Positions 50,191 through 57,441 of a stretch of DNA of 64,000 bases are shown piece by piece; within the stretch, counting starts at the first letter, position 1, and every line of letters begins with the position of its first letter. The notes beneath the pieces are model-generated. The model was not told the DNA's origin. It saw only the letters and a list, made by a program, of their open reading frames with translations, and made no database searches. Origin of the DNA: Candidatus Nanoarchaeia archaeon (lineage in GTDB: Archaea > Nanobdellota > Nanobdellia > Woesearchaeales > UBA525); NCBI GenBank assembly GCA_028279755.1, contig JANQNB010000018.1, forward strand, positions 1 to 64,000, written 5' to 3'. Made by a program: the position numbers and the translations under genes.

Positions 50191-50210
50191 ACTGGAGGCC
50201 TTGTGAGACT

Positions 50211-50864
50211 ATGGAATTCGAGCGTCTGTTGACGACGGCGAAGTGGGCGATCCTTTCAGAGCTGGCGAAGGGGGAACGATCCGCTTCTGAGATCGCCAAA
50301 GCCACAGGCACGAGTCTCCCCAACATCAGCCAGCAGATCAAACTGCTTGAGGCGTGGGGCTTGGTGAAGCTGCGCAAGGAGAGCAAGGGCGTTCCTGGCA
50401 AGCCGCGATTGATCTACGGACTCAACAAAGAGCTCGCGCACGTCGCGATGATCAAGGAAGGCCTGGTAGGGAAACGGGTCGTGGCCCTCGACCAGATGAC
50501 TGGCGCGATCATGAGCATCATGCTTTTGCCCAAACAAGACGACCATTACTTTCTCCAGAAATTCTTCTGGCTGCATGAAGACTACATCGACGCCTGCGAC
50601 GCCATCGGGGTTGCGGAAAGCAATCCTGGCGAGATCCATCTGCTCGTGTTTGCGAAAGAGAAGGCCTTGGCAAAACTGCGCGAAGAGCACAGCAAGATCA
50701 AGGTGGAGAAATCGAAAGAGGAAAAGAAGACAGTCATCTCCTGGACTCATACTGCAGAGGAATTTATTGAAGGCTATGCAAACGGCGATGATTATTTCAA
50801 GAACCTTGCCAAGAACCTCCACATCATCAAGGACCCGCACAAGCTGTTCGAGGCGATCAGATGA
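50211..50864 (+). CDS. ArsR-like winged-helix transcription regulator
   Basis: 217 residues. The N-terminal winged helix is clear: WAILSELAKGERSASEIAKATGTSLPNISQQIKLLEAWGLVKLRK, with wing residues KPRLIYGLN. The C-terminal part (about 85-217) is an unrecognised alpha/beta ligand-binding or dimerisation domain. Divergent from the glycogen operon with two palindromes between, so it may control that operon. The stop overlaps the next start. Confidence 0.8.
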   Translation: MEFERLLTTAKWAILSELAKGERSASEIAKATGTSLPNISQQIKLLEAWGLVKLRKESKGVPGKPRLIYGLNKELAHVAMIKEGLVGKRVVALDQMTGAIMSIMLLPKQDDHYFLQKFFWLHEDYIDACDAIGVAESNPGEIHLLVFAKEKALAKLREEHSKIKVEKSKEEKKTVISWTHTAEEFIEGYANGDDYFKNLAKNLHIIKDPHKLFEAIR

Positions 50865-51133
50865 TGCACACAATCGATCAGTTGGACTATGACGAATTGC
50901 TTGCGCTCCGGAACCAGATCAAGGATGGTCGCGTGCTGGAACATGTCGAAGCGCATATCAGCAAGTTCGAGAATCCTAATCGAGTGTGCCCGGTATGCAG
51001 CACGCCGGTCGATCCGGAACGGGCCATCACTTTGTATTTCGGCCCGGTCGGCTTGCGGCAACGCGCCAGTTTTGACGGGGAGGATTGCCTGCGCCATTTT
51101 GTGCAGGGAACAATAAGGTTTAAAAAAGAGTAA
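50861..51133 (+). CDS. Small zinc-ribbon-like protein
   Basis: 90 residues. NRVCPVCSTPVDPERAIT has one CxxC, and a later single Cys in FDGEDCLRHF may complete a metal site with His. ATG overlaps the regulator stop by 4 nt, so they are co-translated and may be partners. No family recognised. Confidence 0.65.
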   Translation: MMHTIDQLDYDELLALRNQIKDGRVLEHVEAHISKFENPNRVCPVCSTPVDPERAITLYFGPVGLRQRASFDGEDCLRHFVQGTIRFKKE

Positions 51134-51148
51134 GAGGTCGCTATCACT

Positions 51149-51565
51149 ATGCCATTGCAGAATCTGCGCCGGTCGTATGAGGAACGGCGATTGAATTTGA
51201 TCGAGACCTTGCAAAAGTCGAAAGACGATCTTGAATTGAGCAAGCAGCACCAGCTCTATGGCGCGATCAAAGAGATTGAACACCTGATCAAGACGATCGA
51301 TTCGATGCGGGCAGAGCAGCTGAACGGCACTGACTTCGAATTGCGGCGCGAAGGCCCGGAACCGATACAGTCCAGGGCGGCGATGGCACTGTGCGTGATG
51401 GGAAAGAAGACCAAGAACGCTTTTGTCGCAGTCTTCTGGCACGCGCCGAAAGCGGTCCTTGTCGGCACCGGGCGCTCGATCAAGCGCTCGCATAAGAAGA
51501 TGAAGATGTATCGCGAAGTCGCCCGCGAAGTCAAACGGCGACAGATGAAAGAAGAGGAGTTATAA
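51149..51565 (+). CDS. Unknown helical, basic protein
   Basis: 138 residues. Largely helical with a coiled-coil-like N-terminal half (LRRSYEERRLNLIETLQKSKDDLELSK) and a strongly basic C terminus (IKRSHKKMKMYREVAREVKRRQMK). GGTTTAAAAAAGAG at about 51116-51129 supports a leaderless start. A nucleic-acid-binding role is possible from charge only. Confidence 0.6.
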   Translation: MPLQNLRRSYEERRLNLIETLQKSKDDLELSKQHQLYGAIKEIEHLIKTIDSMRAEQLNGTDFELRREGPEPIQSRAAMALCVMGKKTKNAFVAVFWHAPKAVLVGTGRSIKRSHKKMKMYREVAREVKRRQMKEEEL

Positions 51566-51566
51566 C

Positions 51567-51710
51567 TCACACCACACGCTTCTTCGCGCGCATGAAGGTC
51601 TTGCCGTCGCGCTGCTCCATCTGGCGCTGGATAAACCAGTCGTCGCCGAAGACTAAGAAGTTCAGGAAACGAGAATCATCAGTCTCACTCTTGGTCACTG
51701 CATGAAACAT
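51567..51710 (-). CDS. Small unknown protein, 47 residues
   Basis: ATG 51710 to TGA 51567. The peptide contains FLNFLVFGDDWFIQRQ and ends in a basic RAKKRVV. GGTAAGGT precedes the start and a CTTAAATAATC box lies at about 51741-51751. It ends 1 nt from the stop of the convergent gene at 51565. Coding potential rests on promoter, start context and tight packing. Confidence 0.5.
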   Translation of the reverse strand: MFHAVTKSETDDSRFLNFLVFGDDWFIQRQMEQRDGKTFMRAKKRVV

Positions 51711-51758
51711 ACCTTACCCCCGGGCACGAGGGTGTGATGAAGATTATTTAAGATTTGC

Positions 51759-51873
51759 GTCGCTGCTACCTTGGCATCCTTGCCGGGCGCGAGTACGAGC
51801 ATGGCTCGTTATACGAGCGCCCGGTTCTTGCTCGCACCGGAGGGAGAGTGAAATGCCGTAGCAGTGCAGCGAC
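51759..51873. repeat. Dispersed hairpin element, copy I (reverse, branched)
   Basis: GTCGCTGCTAC, bulge CTT (51770-51772), GGCAT ... ATGCC (51853-51857), then GTAGCAG-TGC-AGCGAC. The right arm carries an extra three-base insertion. Inside, GCCGGGCGC pairs with GCGCCCGG around a GAGCATGGCTC hairpin. Unlike the others it lies between two divergent promoters. Confidence 0.7.
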
Positions 51874-51953
51874 TCGTACTAATATACACCTTTGTATACC
51901 ACTTTCGGAATCTTTTTATACATTCCAGCGGTGCAAAGAGCTGGGGGTACAGC

Positions 51954-52226
51954 ATGGATGCTGACGAGTTCGACGAATTGATGCGCGTCCAGCGCAACAT
52001 GGCTGGCAGGCTGCGCACTGAGAACGAACTCGACCGCAAGGTTTCTTTGTTGAGCATCATCCAGGGTATGAACCCAGACAAGAAAGGAAGGATTCTGACA
52101 GAGCAGATCATGGTCGAAGCCACAGGCCAAGGCTTCACTGACGCAGAAGTCGACGGCTTGCTCGACGACCTGGAACAGGATGGCTATCTCAAGCGCGTCG
52201 AGATGGGCATCATGATGCTGGTGTGA
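51954..52226 (+). CDS. Small winged-helix-like protein
   Basis: 90 residues from ATG 51954 (GGGGGT upstream, CTTTTTATAC box at about 51911-51920; the frame is open to 51864). The C-terminal half reads as helix-turn-helix with a wing: RILTEQIMVEATGQGFTDAEVDGLLDDLEQDGYLKRVE. It may bind DNA or be a small adaptor similar to MCM C-terminal or replication-protein winged helices. Family not certain. Hairpin copy H starts directly after the stop. Confidence 0.65.
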   Translation: MDADEFDELMRVQRNMAGRLRTENELDRKVSLLSIIQGMNPDKKGRILTEQIMVEATGQGFTDAEVDGLLDDLEQDGYLKRVEMGIMMLV

Positions 52227-52316
52227 GCTGCGGCGCTCTCATGCTCAGGAAGCGAAGCTTCCTGGCATCCCAGAAACGGAACGTTTCTGTGACTTCGCAT
52301 GTCGCGCCAAGGCAGC
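52227..52316. repeat. Dispersed hairpin element, copy H
   Basis: Short outer stem GCTGC/GCAGC, inner GGCGC/GCGCC, bulge AAG (52309-52311). The interior carries two extra hairpins, CAGGAAG/CTTCCTG and CAGAAAC/GTTTCTG. It starts on the base after a TGA stop and ends 7 nt from the stop of the convergent Nudix gene. Confidence 0.8.
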
Positions 52317-52323
52317 GATGTAA

Positions 52324-52911
52324 CTAGAACGGGTGGCCTTTTTTCACGTCCTTCATGTCGATCTTGAGCAGGCCTTTCTCTTTCGCGATCAGGATGGCGA
52401 GTGTGGTCGCGCTGTCCTGGATCGTGCCGTCGAGCACCATCGCCCACAGCTGGCCGGGTGTCACTTCGACGACTTCCATCTCGTGCTCTGTCTCGTCGCG
52501 CATGGGCTCGCCTTTCTTCAGGTCTGAAGCGAAGAAGAGATGCACGTTGCACCGGACATCGCTGATCGGCTGGTACTTGTATAAGGTCTTAATCTTATGC
52601 GCCGCGAGCCCAGTCTCCTCTTCCAGCTCGCGAAGCGCGGTGATCTCCGGGCTTTCCAGTTCTTCCTTGTCCATGATGCCGCCAGGCAGTTCGTAGACCC
52701 AGCCGCGACCGAACACGCGGTAATGGTGCACGAGCGGGATCTTTCCTTTATCTGTCAACGCGAGCACCAGCGCTGCATCAGGGATGACTGCGCGATACGT
52801 CTCTTTGACTTTTCCTTTGCCGAAGTCGACCTCGACATGTTCAAGGCGCGCGAAATAATCGCCGGTTTCGCCGATCGTGCGCAGGATTTTTTTTGGAGGA
52901 TCATCACTCAT
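52324..52911 (-). CDS. Nudix hydrolase, ADP-ribose pyrophosphatase-like
   Basis: 195 residues from ATG 52911 (AGGTGA upstream). Nudix box: LPGGIMDKEELESPEITALRELEEETGL, with REL-EEETG catalytic core. The N-terminal strands and the RVFGRGWVYELPGG segment fit ADP-ribose pyrophosphatases, which hydrolyse ADP-ribose to AMP and ribose 5-phosphate. Exact substrate cannot be read. Confidence 0.87.
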   Translation of the reverse strand: MSDDPPKKILRTIGETGDYFARLEHVEVDFGKGKVKETYRAVIPDAALVLALTDKGKIPLVHHYRVFGRGWVYELPGGIMDKEELESPEITALRELEEETGLAAHKIKTLYKYQPISDVRCNVHLFFASDLKKGEPMRDETEHEMEVVEVTPGQLWAMVLDGTIQDSATTLAILIAKEKGLLKIDMKDVKKGHPF

Positions 52912-52944
52912 GGTTTCACCTGGCACGATTGAGAAAAGCGGGTT

Positions 52945-53727
52945 TTAAAGGTTTTTGCTTGCTTCAGCCAAAAGGGGGGTTTCCAGTTGTCGATGCATCA
53001 GCACATAATTGACGATGTGCATGTAATCCTGCGCGCCCCGGGAACTCTTGGCATAGCGGAAAATGTCCTTGCCCTGCTTCGGCGCTTCGCGCAGCTTGCT
53101 GTTCACCCTGATCGGATCGGTCACCACGTCTTCATAGCGCTGGCGCATCTCTGCAAGGCTCTCCCTGCAGGTCTTCAAACGCACATCGTGCATGGTCGGG
53201 ATGACTGCGCTGACATGGAGCTCATGACCAAAGACCTCGTTGATCGTCTTGATGGCGCCGGTCATCTTGGCGAGCGCGTCAAGTCCTAACGTGTCAGTGC
53301 TGGTCGGAATGATCGCCTCGGTCGAATACAGGAGCGCGTTCTGGTTGAGCAGGCCCAAGCTTGGCGGACAGTCGATCAGCACGTAGTCAAAACCGAGCAC
53401 GAGATCCAGCTTCCGCTTCAGGTAGAGCTCTCGCGCAGTCTCGCCGGCAAGAATGAGCTCGGCCTTTGTCAGATTCTCCTTGGATGGCATCACCCAGAGG
53501 TTCTCCTCGATCATCTGGCGGCAGTCGTCGAAATCCTGCTCGTCCACCAGGAACTCGTAGATCCCCTGCTCCTGATCCACGCCCAGGCAGTCGCTCACAT
53601 TGCCTTGCGGATCGAAATCGATCACCAGGACTTTCTTTCCTGCTCTCGCCAGTCCTGTCGCGAGATTTATCGTGGTCGTGGTCTTGCCCACGCCGCCTTT
53701 CTGGTTAATGATACAGATCTTGCGCAC
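52945..53727 (-). CDS. parA: ParA/Soj-family ATPase
   Basis: 260 residues from GTG 53727 with GAGGTGA upstream. Deviant Walker A INQKGGVGKTTTTINLA near the N terminus, FDPQGN, and YVLIDCPPSLGLLNQNAL Walker B. ParA proteins position chromosomes, plasmids or protein clusters by ATP-dependent DNA binding. No ParB gene is adjacent, so it may be an orphan ParA. TATA box CACCTTTAAATAGG at about 53783-53793. Confidence 0.9.
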   Translation of the reverse strand: MRKICIINQKGGVGKTTTTINLATGLARAGKKVLVIDFDPQGNVSDCLGVDQEQGIYEFLVDEQDFDDCRQMIEENLWVMPSKENLTKAELILAGETARELYLKRKLDLVLGFDYVLIDCPPSLGLLNQNALLYSTEAIIPTSTDTLGLDALAKMTGAIKTINEVFGHELHVSAVIPTMHDVRLKTCRESLAEMRQRYEDVVTDPIRVNSKLREAPKQGKDIFRYAKSSRGAQDYMHIVNYVLMHRQLETPLLAEASKNL

Positions 53728-53799
53728 ATTGTCACCTCTGCGTTCGTCGTTGATATGAGATTTGCTCTCTTCCGGGTCACTCCTATTTAAAGGTGACGG

Positions 53800-54030
53800 T
53801 CAGGCCTGGAGAAAGGACCACGAAGGAATCGCGTATGGGTAGACAGAAAGGCACGAGGTGTCGGTGACAGGAACAAGCGACGGCAGTCTCATGTTTGTCC
53901 GGTACCAGTATTCAGTTGTGTGCGACTGGTTCACACTCCAATCGTATTTTCGCCGCGCCAGCAGCCGTCTGCACATGCTCCGTCGGTTTCCGGTATGACG
54001 CGACTGGAGCTGGACATAGTGCATTACTCA
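53800..54030 (-). ncRNA. Candidate RNA gene or unknown region upstream of parA
   Basis: The gap 53728-54111 has no convincing protein gene. On the minus strand an ACATATAAACC box (about 54048-54058) would start a transcript near 54025. The only reading frame there (74 residues) has an unusual Ser/Tyr/Arg-rich composition. Local hairpins such as GTGTG/CACAC and GTCG/CGAC are visible, but no known RNA signature (SRP, RNase P, tRNA) is recognised. Confidence 0.3.
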
Positions 54031-54111
54031 TTCCTGAGACGTCCAGGTTTATATGTTTTTCAGCTGAATTCGGTGCGGTGATCCTGTTTAGTTACAGAAT
54101 TCTGGACTGTC

Positions 54112-56460
54112 CTAATACCCGAACAGCGTCTTCTGCGAACTGCCTGCTGCGAGGTCGTCGAAGCTTGTGCCGTAGAAGCCAAGGACTGAGTCAGCAATGG
54201 GTTTGAGCTGCTTTTCGATGTAGTGCTCGTAGTCGATCGCGCCGGTGGTGTAGTCGACCGGTTCCGGCCCGTTTTCTGTCATGACATACTCGATAATATT
54301 CGAGGGAAGTCCGCCGAGCTTCTTCTCCAGGATCCTACCCGCCTTGACATGCGGCGGCGTGGTCTTTGTGTATTCAGCAAGGCTCTTGCGGATCGATTTC
54401 TTGTAGACTAACAAGTCATCGTATTTTCCTTTTTTGAGATCAGTGATAAATTTCTTGACATACGCCGTGACTTCCTGCTCGTGGAAGATCTTGTCCAGCA
54501 ACTCCAGCTGGAACTTCTTCGACACTTCGGTCCAGTCACGCCTGACAAATTCCAGGCCGGTGAAGTCAAGCTCTTCCTCTTTGCCTTTGATCAATAATCC
54601 GGCGTACCGCTTCTTCGCGCCAAGTTCGGAATGGCGCAGTTTGGGCATGAGGAACTTGCGATAGATTTTCTCAGCTTCGAGCTCCATGAAGTTTGGGCGG
54701 TGATACTCCTTTTTGACATACGCATCGTAGAACGTGTTGATGCTTTCTTGAATCGTGCGCCCGATCTTCTCAGCCTCTTTCTCATCCTTGGCTTTCGAAT
54801 CGACAAAGACCGAATCAGTGTCGCCGTAGATGACCTCGTAGCCCTGCTCTTCGATCTTTGACGCAGCGAGCTTGATGAAATATTGTGCGAAGTGAGTGAT
54901 CGCGTTGCCGATCTCCAATGAGAAGAAGCGGCAGTTGGCGCTGGCGAGCACGCCGAAGAAACTGCTCATCAGGGTCTTGATCGCCAGGCTCGCGACCTGG
55001 TCCTTGCGCTTCTTGGCCTTGTCGCGCTGTTCCCACAACTGCTGGATAATCTTTGGCAGGATCCCGTCCTTGCTCTCGAAGCACGCGCCGTTGGGCGCGA
55101 CAATGACCTTCTTGGTCGTGCGTTTCTCTTTGCACTTGGGCAGGTAGCTTGCCGGGTCGATGTTGAACGAGCGGATTACGCTCGGGTACATGCTCTTGAA
55201 ATCCAGGACGAGAATGTATTCGTAGATGCCGGGTTTGCTCTGCATGACATAGCCGCCAGTGATCCGTTCGGCCTTCTCGACATAGCTTCCTGATGGCGCG
55301 ACCTTGCCTTCCTTGTTCATGTGCCGGATGTAGACGCTGTCGAAGCTCGCGATGCTGGCGCGCACGCGCTGCATTGTCAGGCCGGTGAGCATGCTGCGCA
55401 AGGTTGTGAGCTCGACCAGTTGCAGTTTGTCGAGGATGTCGAGCACGAGCTGCGAATCCTTCAGGTTGTACGCGACGAGCTGTTTCGGATCCTTATGGTA
55501 TAAGCGTTCGATCTCAGTGTGGCGGTTCTCGCCGACGATGAGCTTGCCTTGCCCGAGGAATTCCTCTGCTGCTGTCTGGAGCTTGTAATCGTCCAGGCGA
55601 ACGAAACTGCTGCGCAGCAAATGGATGCCGTCAAGCACCTGGCGCCCGGGAAAGTCTGCAGTGGAATCCCGCATGTACGTGGTCTCGATGCGCAAGGTGC
55701 AGTCCCAGTCAGCGCGTCCGAGCCGGAACGGGATCTTGTAGGTGTCGAACTTCTTCTTCAGGAAGGCGAGATCGAAGTCGATGCAGTTCCAGCCGGTGAT
55801 GATGTCTGGGTCCCATTGCTTGATCAAGTCAGAAAAACGCTCCAACAATAACTGCTCATTCTCAAATAACTCAGTATTGGAAATCTTCAGGGTTTGGTGT
55901 GTTTTGTTTTTTTGGTCTTTGAGGAAGAGGACTTTCTTCTTGTCGTGCGTGACAAGGCTGATGCTGTAGAGTATATTGCCGTCGATGCTTGTCTCGATGT
56001 CGAAGCTGAGCGTGGTGAGCTTGGGCGTGAACTCCACTGGTGTGAAATGCGGCTCTTCGTAGATGCGGTCGACGTACTGGCCTTTCTTGTGCCCGCCGTG
56101 GATGTCCAGCGTTGCGTAGATGTCCTGGCTCATGAGGAAGCGTTGCGTGAACCTGATGTCCGCTTCGTAGCACGGGATGCCTTGGTCTTCGTAGGCCTTG
56201 CGCACTGTCGGCACGTCGCGAGGAATCTCTAAGATGACTTTCTCGACTGGCTCGCCGTCCATGGTTTGCATCTTCACTCCTTCATGCTCGATCTTCGCGA
56301 TCTTCTGCGCTTTCGTGAGATCCGCTTTCTTGATGTAGAAAAAAGGCTTGAAGCTGTTGATCGTGAGAAAGGATTCGCCGTTCGCGAGACGGCCGAACAG
56401 GTAGACGTACGCCTTGCCATCGATGATGCGATAGGTGCGATCGACAATGAAGCCTTTCAT
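54112..56460 (-). CDS. polB: Family B DNA polymerase, Pol II-like
   Basis: 782 residues. Exonuclease motifs LSFDIETSI, NCIDFDLAFL and YNLKDSQL are intact. Polymerase motif A is VLDFKSMYPSVI, motif C is IYGDTDSVFV, and motif B reads KTLMSSFFGVLAS, where the usual Asn-Ser is Ser-Ser and Tyr is Phe. The layout resembles E. coli Pol II. It should have proofreading 3'-5' exonuclease activity. TATA box at 56480-56492. Confidence 0.95.
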   Translation of the reverse strand: MKGFIVDRTYRIIDGKAYVYLFGRLANGESFLTINSFKPFFYIKKADLTKAQKIAKIEHEGVKMQTMDGEPVEKVILEIPRDVPTVRKAYEDQGIPCYEADIRFTQRFLMSQDIYATLDIHGGHKKGQYVDRIYEEPHFTPVEFTPKLTTLSFDIETSIDGNILYSISLVTHDKKKVLFLKDQKNKTHQTLKISNTELFENEQLLLERFSDLIKQWDPDIITGWNCIDFDLAFLKKKFDTYKIPFRLGRADWDCTLRIETTYMRDSTADFPGRQVLDGIHLLRSSFVRLDDYKLQTAAEEFLGQGKLIVGENRHTEIERLYHKDPKQLVAYNLKDSQLVLDILDKLQLVELTTLRSMLTGLTMQRVRASIASFDSVYIRHMNKEGKVAPSGSYVEKAERITGGYVMQSKPGIYEYILVLDFKSMYPSVIRSFNIDPASYLPKCKEKRTTKKVIVAPNGACFESKDGILPKIIQQLWEQRDKAKKRKDQVASLAIKTLMSSFFGVLASANCRFFSLEIGNAITHFAQYFIKLAASKIEEQGYEVIYGDTDSVFVDSKAKDEKEAEKIGRTIQESINTFYDAYVKKEYHRPNFMELEAEKIYRKFLMPKLRHSELGAKKRYAGLLIKGKEEELDFTGLEFVRRDWTEVSKKFQLELLDKIFHEQEVTAYVKKFITDLKKGKYDDLLVYKKSIRKSLAEYTKTTPPHVKAGRILEKKLGGLPSNIIEYVMTENGPEPVDYTTGAIDYEHYIEKQLKPIADSVLGFYGTSFDDLAAGSSQKTLFGY

Positions 56461-56479
56461 AGCTGCGTGTGAGGCAGCG

Positions 56480-56492
56480 GATTATAAAAAGG
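56480..56492 (-). promoter_or_regulatory. TATA box for polB
   Basis: CCTTTTTATAATC (minus strand) about 22-25 nt before ATG 56460. Confidence 0.6.
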
Positions 56493-56512
56493 TGGCGGGC
56501 AGCTGACCAGTG

Positions 56513-56538
56513 AATTATTTTCTATATAGTAATTATTA
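56513..56538. promoter_or_regulatory. Imperfect AT-rich palindrome between polB and the next gene
   Basis: AATTATTTTCTATATAG followed by TAATTATT, related to the palindromes at 14041 and 11811. It lies between the two divergent TATA boxes. Confidence 0.35.
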
Positions 56539-56551
56539 GTTACCACTAAAA

Positions 56552-56567
56552 AGATATAAAAATAAAC
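56552..56567 (+). promoter_or_regulatory. TATA box for the gene at 56585
   Basis: AGATATAAAAATAAAC about 25 nt before ATG 56585. Confidence 0.5.
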
Positions 56568-56584
56568 ACCTGCTCTCTTGTCGC

Positions 56585-57406
56585 ATGCGTATGCCACGAT
56601 TCCGACGGAGCATGGGAGCGCCGGATTACAACCGTGCCCTGAACGCCTGCATGACACAGCTGGAACGGCAGTATTTTGTCCTTGACTTCGGCTCAGACCT
56701 CAGGGAGGGCTATGGACGCCGCGTGCTCAATGGCAAGGAAATGGTCACAGTCACTGAAGGGCCTGGAGAACGCGGAACCCTCACCTGTATCACCTATACG
56801 AGATCTCGACTGTTCGGCAAACCGCGCGAAACAATCTTCATGACTGAGCGCTACTTAACAAGAAAGACCAGAAGAATACAGGTCAACAAGGGTAAAGAGA
56901 TACTGTGCCGTGACGTGAGCGATCTCGCAGACTTCATGCGGGTACATCCCGGAAGCTTTGACTATCTTTTCGATGATATGCGACACGCGACCCGCTTGCT
57001 CGCTGCCTACGAAGCGCGATCACAGCCCCGGCTGCCAGCTGCCGCTGTGAGGATGCTCTATCCACGGGCAAGACGCGCTACAGCGGTGGTGGCAGGGCTC
57101 GCTGTCGCCGGCATGCTTGGCCTCGGCGCTGCGTACATCCACACCAAGCGAAATGAAGCACAGCTCAAGAAAGAACTGGTAGGATCCTTGCTCAGAGAAG
57201 CAGGCCTGGCTGTTGAATTGCATAAACAACAGCAGTGGCAACTAACCCTCGAAGCAATTCTCGAAAGCCTCGGACTACGCGTGGTTCCCCATCCAGGTTT
57301 CCCTGGAACGCCAAAATCGGAGCCTGCAGTACCACTCCACCCAACTCAAGAAGACCTGAACGACATCCTCAAAGAGCGTGCGGATGGCGAACGCGAGATC
57401 TTCTAA
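56585..57406 (+). CDS. Unknown protein with one transmembrane helix
   Basis: 273 residues. An N-terminal soluble domain of about 160 residues (YFVLDFGSDLREGYGRRVLNG, TCITYTRSRLFGKPRETIFMTERY) is followed by one membrane helix (AVVAGLAVAGMLGLGAAYI) and a C-terminal helical domain. No signal peptide, so probably N-in with an outside C terminus. Family not recognised. Confidence 0.6.
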   Translation: MRMPRFRRSMGAPDYNRALNACMTQLERQYFVLDFGSDLREGYGRRVLNGKEMVTVTEGPGERGTLTCITYTRSRLFGKPRETIFMTERYLTRKTRRIQVNKGKEILCRDVSDLADFMRVHPGSFDYLFDDMRHATRLLAAYEARSQPRLPAAAVRMLYPRARRATAVVAGLAVAGMLGLGAAYIHTKRNEAQLKKELVGSLLREAGLAVELHKQQQWQLTLEAILESLGLRVVPHPGFPGTPKSEPAVPLHPTQEDLNDILKERADGEREIF

Positions 57407-57409
57407 GCA

Positions 57410-57420
57410 GTTTTATATAC
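57410..57420 (+). promoter_or_regulatory. TATA box for the ABCE1 gene
   Basis: GTTTTATATAC about 27 nt before ATG 57442, directly after the stop of the preceding gene. Confidence 0.55.
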
Positions 57421-57441
57421 AGCCATGGTTTCTGAAGCGCT

